Assembly (NCBI GenBank): GCA_964423575.1 | Contig: CAYRFF010000059.1 | Span: 1-16,713, forward strand | Reading direction: 5' to 3' | Length of the DNA stretch: 16,713 nt | Source of the DNA: CAYRFF01 sp964423575 | Lineage (GTDB): Bacteria; Bacteroidota; Bacteroidia; Chitinophagales; Saprospiraceae | Part shown: piece by piece, positions 14,302 through 16,713 of the stretch | How positions within the stretch are numbered: the first letter of the stretch is position 1 | Layout of the letters: each line of letters starts with the position of its first letter | Program-made: the position numbers and the translations under genes | The notes under the pieces: model-generated | What the model saw: only the letters and a program-made list of their open reading frames with translations | The model's database searches: none | What the model was told of the DNA's origin: nothing

Positions 14302-14496
14302 GGAGCTTTCACCAGCGATACTCGTCCGCCAAGCGGAATTGCGGTTCCACGAGACGTACATTACAGTAAAAGTACTATTATTCAATTTGTCATTGAATAA
14401 AGTCATATTCAATAACTACATTTCGTGGAACAAAAGCATGTAGCGACCAGGCGGATCGAGGGTCTCGGCTTGCCGAGAATCGCCTTTGAAAGCTCC
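14302..14496. mobile_element. MITE-like element with 23-bp imperfect terminal inverted repeats
   Basis: The left end (14302-14324) and the reverse complement of the right end (14474-14496) both start GGAGCTTTCA. They continue with CCA versus AAG, then GCGAT, one mismatch and CTCG: 19 of 23 bases match. Further in, GTTCCACGA (14344-14352) is exactly inverted at 14423-14431, and TTATTCAA (14378-14385) at 14393-14400. So most of the 195 bp can fold into one long imperfect hairpin. The right arm has an extra nested hairpin, TCTCGGC-TT-GCCGAGA (14463-14478), with AGGCGGAT/ATCGCCT outside it. No coding capacity. AGAT occurs just left (14298-14301) and one base right (14498-14501) as a possible target duplication. 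Confidence 0.65.
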
Positions 14497-14601
14497 TAGA
14501 TTTTTTTGTTACTCGTATGTTTGTTTTAGAAGAAATATTAACAGTTACTTTGGAGAATAAAGCTAAGAAGTAGAAGAAATATTGAGATATATTAAATTTT
14601 G

Positions 14602-15066
14602 ATGATGAATTTCTGGCACATACAACTGCATAAAGATCTTAAAAGCCGCTTTTCTTTAGCTCAATTCAGGGAAATACTGGAGGAGAAGAAGATAATCGGA
14701 CTGGGACATCCCTGGAAAAATAAAGGTGGTAAATTTGTTCCGGATTCAGATCGCTTCCAAAATGAAATGGAGATCGATGATATCGTTATGGTACGTGATG
14801 GCAAAACACCTGTAGCACTGGTAAAAGTCATCAGCGATGCTTATGAAGAGGCAGAGTCTGATCCAGAACTGGACTGGTTTCCGGTGCGCAGAAAGATTGA
14901 AGTGCTGGAATTCTATGAAGATAGACCGGAGCTGAAAAGCCTTTTACAGAAGATTCTCCAGGAAGGAAATCGCAAACAGATTCAGGCAACAGGTACTCTG
15001 ACAAAAGGAAGTGATTTGACGAAAGTCACTAATAGGTTTATCAAGTTGTGGTCAGAAAGGATATAG
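14602..15066 (+). CDS. Small EVE/PUA-like domain protein
   Basis: 154 residues from the ATG at 14602; an ATG three bases later is equally possible. No signal peptide or membrane helix. The start NFWHIQLH, the segment KKIIGLGHPWKNKGG, and the strand pair DDIVMVRDGKTPVALVKV resemble the EVE-like/PUA-superfamily modules found at the N-terminus of McrB-type restriction GTPases and in stand-alone modified-base readers. If so, it would bind modified DNA or RNA bases; this rests on pattern resemblance only. No AAA+ or nuclease partner gene lies beside it in this window. The C-terminal part (~110-154) is helical and basic (KSLLQKILQEGNRKQ, then FIKLWSERI). The promoter is not obvious. Confidence 0.75.
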   Translation: MMNFWHIQLHKDLKSRFSLAQFREILEEKKIIGLGHPWKNKGGKFVPDSDRFQNEMEIDDIVMVRDGKTPVALVKVISDAYEEAESDPELDWFPVRRKIEVLEFYEDRPELKSLLQKILQEGNRKQIQATGTLTKGSDLTKVTNRFIKLWSERI

Positions 15067-15110
15067 AGAAAAAATCTGTGTCAATCCGCGCTGAGTAGTA
15101 TTCGTGCCAG

Positions 15111-15132
15111 TTCTGCTGAGCTTGTCGAAGTA
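15111..15132. repeat. REP-like short hairpin motif
   Basis: GCTGAGCTTGTCGAAG (15115-15130) has the form of a motif I recall as widely dispersed in bacterial intergenic DNA (GTCGAA opposite GAGC). TGCT (15114-15117) can pair with AGTA (15129-15132) with one wobble, then come GA opposite GA and a G-C pair around the loop CTTGT. The hairpin at 16664-16698 has the same plan. It lies 44 bases before the permease start. Confidence 0.45.
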
Positions 15133-15157
15133 TCCGTGTTCTATTAAAACAATACCC

Positions 15158-15165
15158 TATCTTTG
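15158..15165 (+). promoter_or_regulatory. Putative Bacteroidota -7 box before TauE-like gene
   Basis: TATCTTTG is an exact TAnnTTTG match, 10 bases before the ATG at 15176. Transcription would begin almost at the start codon, giving a leaderless or nearly leaderless mRNA. No TTG was found at the expected -33 position. Confidence 0.4.
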
Positions 15166-15175
15166 GCGATGAATT

Positions 15176-15910
15176 ATGTCCGGAATCATCTTCTACATCT
15201 TACTGATAAGCTTTATCGCTTCACTGTTTCGCTCCACATTGGGATTTGGGGAGTCGTTAATTGCAGTGCCATTATTTCTTCTATTTCTTCCAGGACAAAT
15301 AGCCGTTCCGCTTTCCGTGATGATGTCAATTGTGATTGCTTTGGTTATTATCCTGCAAGACCATAAACACATCTATTTCCGCAGTGCCAAATGGCTTATC
15401 CTTTATGCTATTCCCGGTATTCCTCTTGGGATTGCTGTTTTGCTATACGGTAATGAAATGTTGATTAAAGTCAGTCTGGGAATATTAATCGTTGTTTATG
15501 CGCTGTATTCATTATTTGCCAGCAATCTCCTGCACTTAAAAGAAGACTCCAAGGTCTGGCTGTTCGTCTGCGGTTTACTTTCCGGTGTGCTCGGTGGTGC
15601 TTATGGTTTAAACGGTCCGCCACTCGTTGTGTATGGCAATATGCGCCGCTGGACCGCGAAGCATTTCCGCGCTACACTACAAGCTTATTTTCTTCCTGCC
15701 AGTCTACTTGGTTTCATCGGTTACGCGTATAAAGGACTTATACAGACGGAGGTTATGGAATACTTTGGCTGGTCATTGATTACTACTATTCCCGCAGTAT
15801 TCCTTGGTCGATATCTCAATAAATCCCTTAAGGACGACAGCTTTTACAAGTACGCGTATATGGGTTTAGTCGTGGTGGGAGTGGTACTGGTGTGTTCTGC
15901 GGTGGGGTGA
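15176..15910 (+). CDS. TauE/SafE-type (TSUP) membrane permease
   Basis: 244 residues with about eight hydrophobic segments, matching the TSUP family (sulfite exporter TauE/SafE). The first helix contains the family's FRSTLGFGESLIAVPL segment. The second half repeats it with GLLSGVLGGAYGLNGPPLVVYG, so the two half-repeats of the family are visible. TSUP proteins carry small anions such as sulfite, sulfoacetate or thiosulfate across the inner membrane; the substrate here cannot be told. Single gene with its own possible promoter. No sulfur-metabolism gene lies beside it. Confidence 0.92.
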   Translation: MSGIIFYILLISFIASLFRSTLGFGESLIAVPLFLLFLPGQIAVPLSVMMSIVIALVIILQDHKHIYFRSAKWLILYAIPGIPLGIAVLLYGNEMLIKVSLGILIVVYALYSLFASNLLHLKEDSKVWLFVCGLLSGVLGGAYGLNGPPLVVYGNMRRWTAKHFRATLQAYFLPASLLGFIGYAYKGLIQTEVMEYFGWSLITTIPAVFLGRYLNKSLKDDSFYKYAYMGLVVVGVVLVCSAVG

Positions 15911-16094
15911 GGGGAATCCAGCTTATGGAACGCTATAATTGCTGAATCAATGAATCTGGTGGAGAGCTGAGTACAATACCCGATTGCGCATATTTATGAA
16001 TTAGCGGTTATTGCAAAACAAAATCCAAAATCAATGTTTCATAAGAGTCCGGATATTTATAATACTAAACAAACAATAAATTATTGACCTGAGC

Positions 16095-16547
16095 ATGAAT
16101 GTAGTAGTTATTATAATGACAGCAGTTTTACTGCTCACTTTATTTTCTCCTTTTGGACTTTATTATGGAGTAAAAATAGCTAAGAAAAAAGATTACAAAA
16201 CACACAGGAAAATTCAAAATGCTATTTTTATAGTCTGTGTTGTCGGAGTATTAGCATTAGAAGGATTAATTCGTTCGGAAGGCGGATCCGGCAGTTTAGC
16301 TTCATTAAGCAAGTATTATGAAACTAAGTTCTTTAAAATCACATTGTACTCTCACATAATTGTAGCAGTCCTAAGCTATTTGTTATGGACAATACTGATT
16401 ATTATTTCTAACATAAAATTTCAAAAAAGCCTTCCGGGAAAACTATCTAAATTCCATAAAATATCAGGTTATGTTGTCTTTGGTGGTTTGATTTATTCAG
16501 TAATTACAGCTCTTGCAATATATGTGATGACATTGAATCTGATTTAA
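16095..16547 (+). CDS. Small four-helix membrane protein, DUF420-like
   Basis: 150 residues with four hydrophobic segments: about 4-26, 42-60, 83-107 and 122-148. Histidines lie at membrane borders (KTHRKIQNAIF, YSHIIVAVLSY and FHKISGYVVFGG). This pattern resembles DUF420 proteins, a family related to heme-copper oxidase assembly or subunit proteins, and could allow heme or metal binding. The N-terminus NVVVIIMTAVLLLTLF starts directly with a helix, supporting the ATG at 16095. The gap before it (15911-16094) holds one copy of TTGCGCATAT (15984-15993) but no recognised promoter. It is followed at once by a cluster of hairpins. Confidence 0.75.
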   Translation: MNVVVIIMTAVLLLTLFSPFGLYYGVKIAKKKDYKTHRKIQNAIFIVCVVGVLALEGLIRSEGGSGSLASLSKYYETKFFKITLYSHIIVAVLSYLLWTILIIISNIKFQKSLPGKLSKFHKISGYVVFGGLIYSVITALAIYVMTLNLI

Positions 16548-16578
16548 ATGCAATCTTGAATTTTCGATAAATTAATAT

Positions 16579-16618
16579 CCTGAATAAGCAATAAATCGCC
16601 GACTGTGACTTATTCAGG
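16579..16618. repeat. Perfect 10-bp inverted repeat after DUF420-like gene
   Basis: CCTGAATAAG (16579-16588) is exactly inverted as CTTATTCAGG (16609-16618), with a 20-base interior. It lies 31 bases after the stop codon. No T run follows, so it is not a standard plus-strand terminator. It is directly followed by another inverted repeat that shares GG at the junction region. Confidence 0.7.
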
Positions 16619-16648
16619 GGAGGTTGAAGAGGGAAAATTGAAACCTCC
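16619..16648. repeat. 7-bp inverted repeat, second of three hairpins
   Basis: GGAGGTT (16619-16625) pairs with AACCTCC (16642-16648) around a purine-rich 16-base interior. It is adjacent to the previous inverted repeat and 15 bases before the next hairpin. Confidence 0.55.
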
Positions 16649-16663
16649 ACCCCTATCTCCTGT

Positions 16664-16698
16664 CTTTCTTCATTGAGACAGAGTCGAAATGGAGAAAG
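16664..16698. repeat. Long REP-like hairpin with GA/GA internal loop
   Basis: CTTTCTTCATT (16664-16674) pairs with AATGGAGAAAG (16688-16698) over 11 base pairs with one T-G wobble. Inside, GA faces GA (16675-16676 and 16686-16687), a geometry that can form tandem sheared G-A pairs, and GAC/GTC closes on the loop AGA (16680-16682). The centre contains the GAG...GTCGAA signature also seen at 15111-15132. Confidence 0.7.
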
Positions 16699-16713
16699 AT
16701 GATACACTTCGTT

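Larger units (their letters stand above)
14121..14601. other. Intergenic stretch with terminator and MITE-like element
   Basis: No credible gene is present; the short frames here run through the inverted-repeat element. It contains the protease terminator (14151-14179), a short inverted repeat AAATTTG/CAAATTT (14225-14231 and 14256-14262) around the palindrome TTCGCGAA (14245-14252), the MITE-like element (14302-14496), and about 100 A/T-rich bases leading into the next gene. Confidence 0.7.

Noticed and set aside
14200..14443. Short open frames on both strands in the intergenic stretch
   Set aside because: They cross the inverted-repeat element and show no protein-like features.

Overview
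The window looks chromosomal and comes from a member of the phylum Bacteroidota. The evidence is the complete Bat (Bacteroides aerotolerance) gene set, the general lack of Shine-Dalgarno sequences in front of genes, several TAnnTTTG-type -7 promoter boxes, and an ORF6N-domain protein of the kind common in this phylum. I cannot name the genus. No tRNA, rRNA, CRISPR array, intact transposase or prophage structural gene was seen.

Layout. Bases 1-520 hold no gene. They contain a 22-bp direct duplication (97-134) and a composite repeat island (318-517) next to the 3' end of asnS. Bases 521-10902 are a single minus-strand block of ten genes, in transcription order: moxR ATPase, an unrecognised exported protein, a DUF58 protein, a one-TM exported protein, batA, batB, batC, a short exported protein resembling the N-terminal domain of BatD, batD, and asnS. 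The first nine are separated by at most 4 bases or overlap, so they should form one translationally coupled operon; asnS follows after 26 bases. Bases 11131-16547 hold six plus-strand genes, mostly single units: an ORF6N protein with a PLD-like C-terminus, a small DMT/DUF486 membrane protein, an exported M48-like zinc protease with an extra C-terminal domain, a small EVE/PUA-like protein, a TauE/SafE-type permease and a DUF420-like membrane protein. A strong rho-independent terminator follows the protease gene. Behind it lies a ~195-bp MITE-like element with 23-bp imperfect terminal inverted repeats. The last 150 bases contain three consecutive hairpins.

How the genes work together. From family knowledge, MoxR-type AAA+ ATPases act with von Willebrand factor A (vWA) proteins as chaperone-like machines. 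DUF58, BatA and BatB all carry a DxSxS metal-ion site, BatA and BatB are membrane anchored, BatC supplies a TPR scaffold, and BatD plus the short BatD-like protein supply periplasmic beta domains. The whole is inferred to be an inner-membrane/periplasmic assembly, probably for envelope stress or protein maturation; its substrate is unknown. Two features stand out: the BatD-like domain duplication, and the extra exported protein between moxR and the DUF58 gene. No gene after batD in this window resembles batE.

The most unusual non-coding structures are the composite repeat island at 318-517 and the MITE-like element at 14302-14496. In the island, 24-bp units are spaced by whole 8-bp units, followed by a predicted cruciform containing two GAA triloop mini-hairpins.
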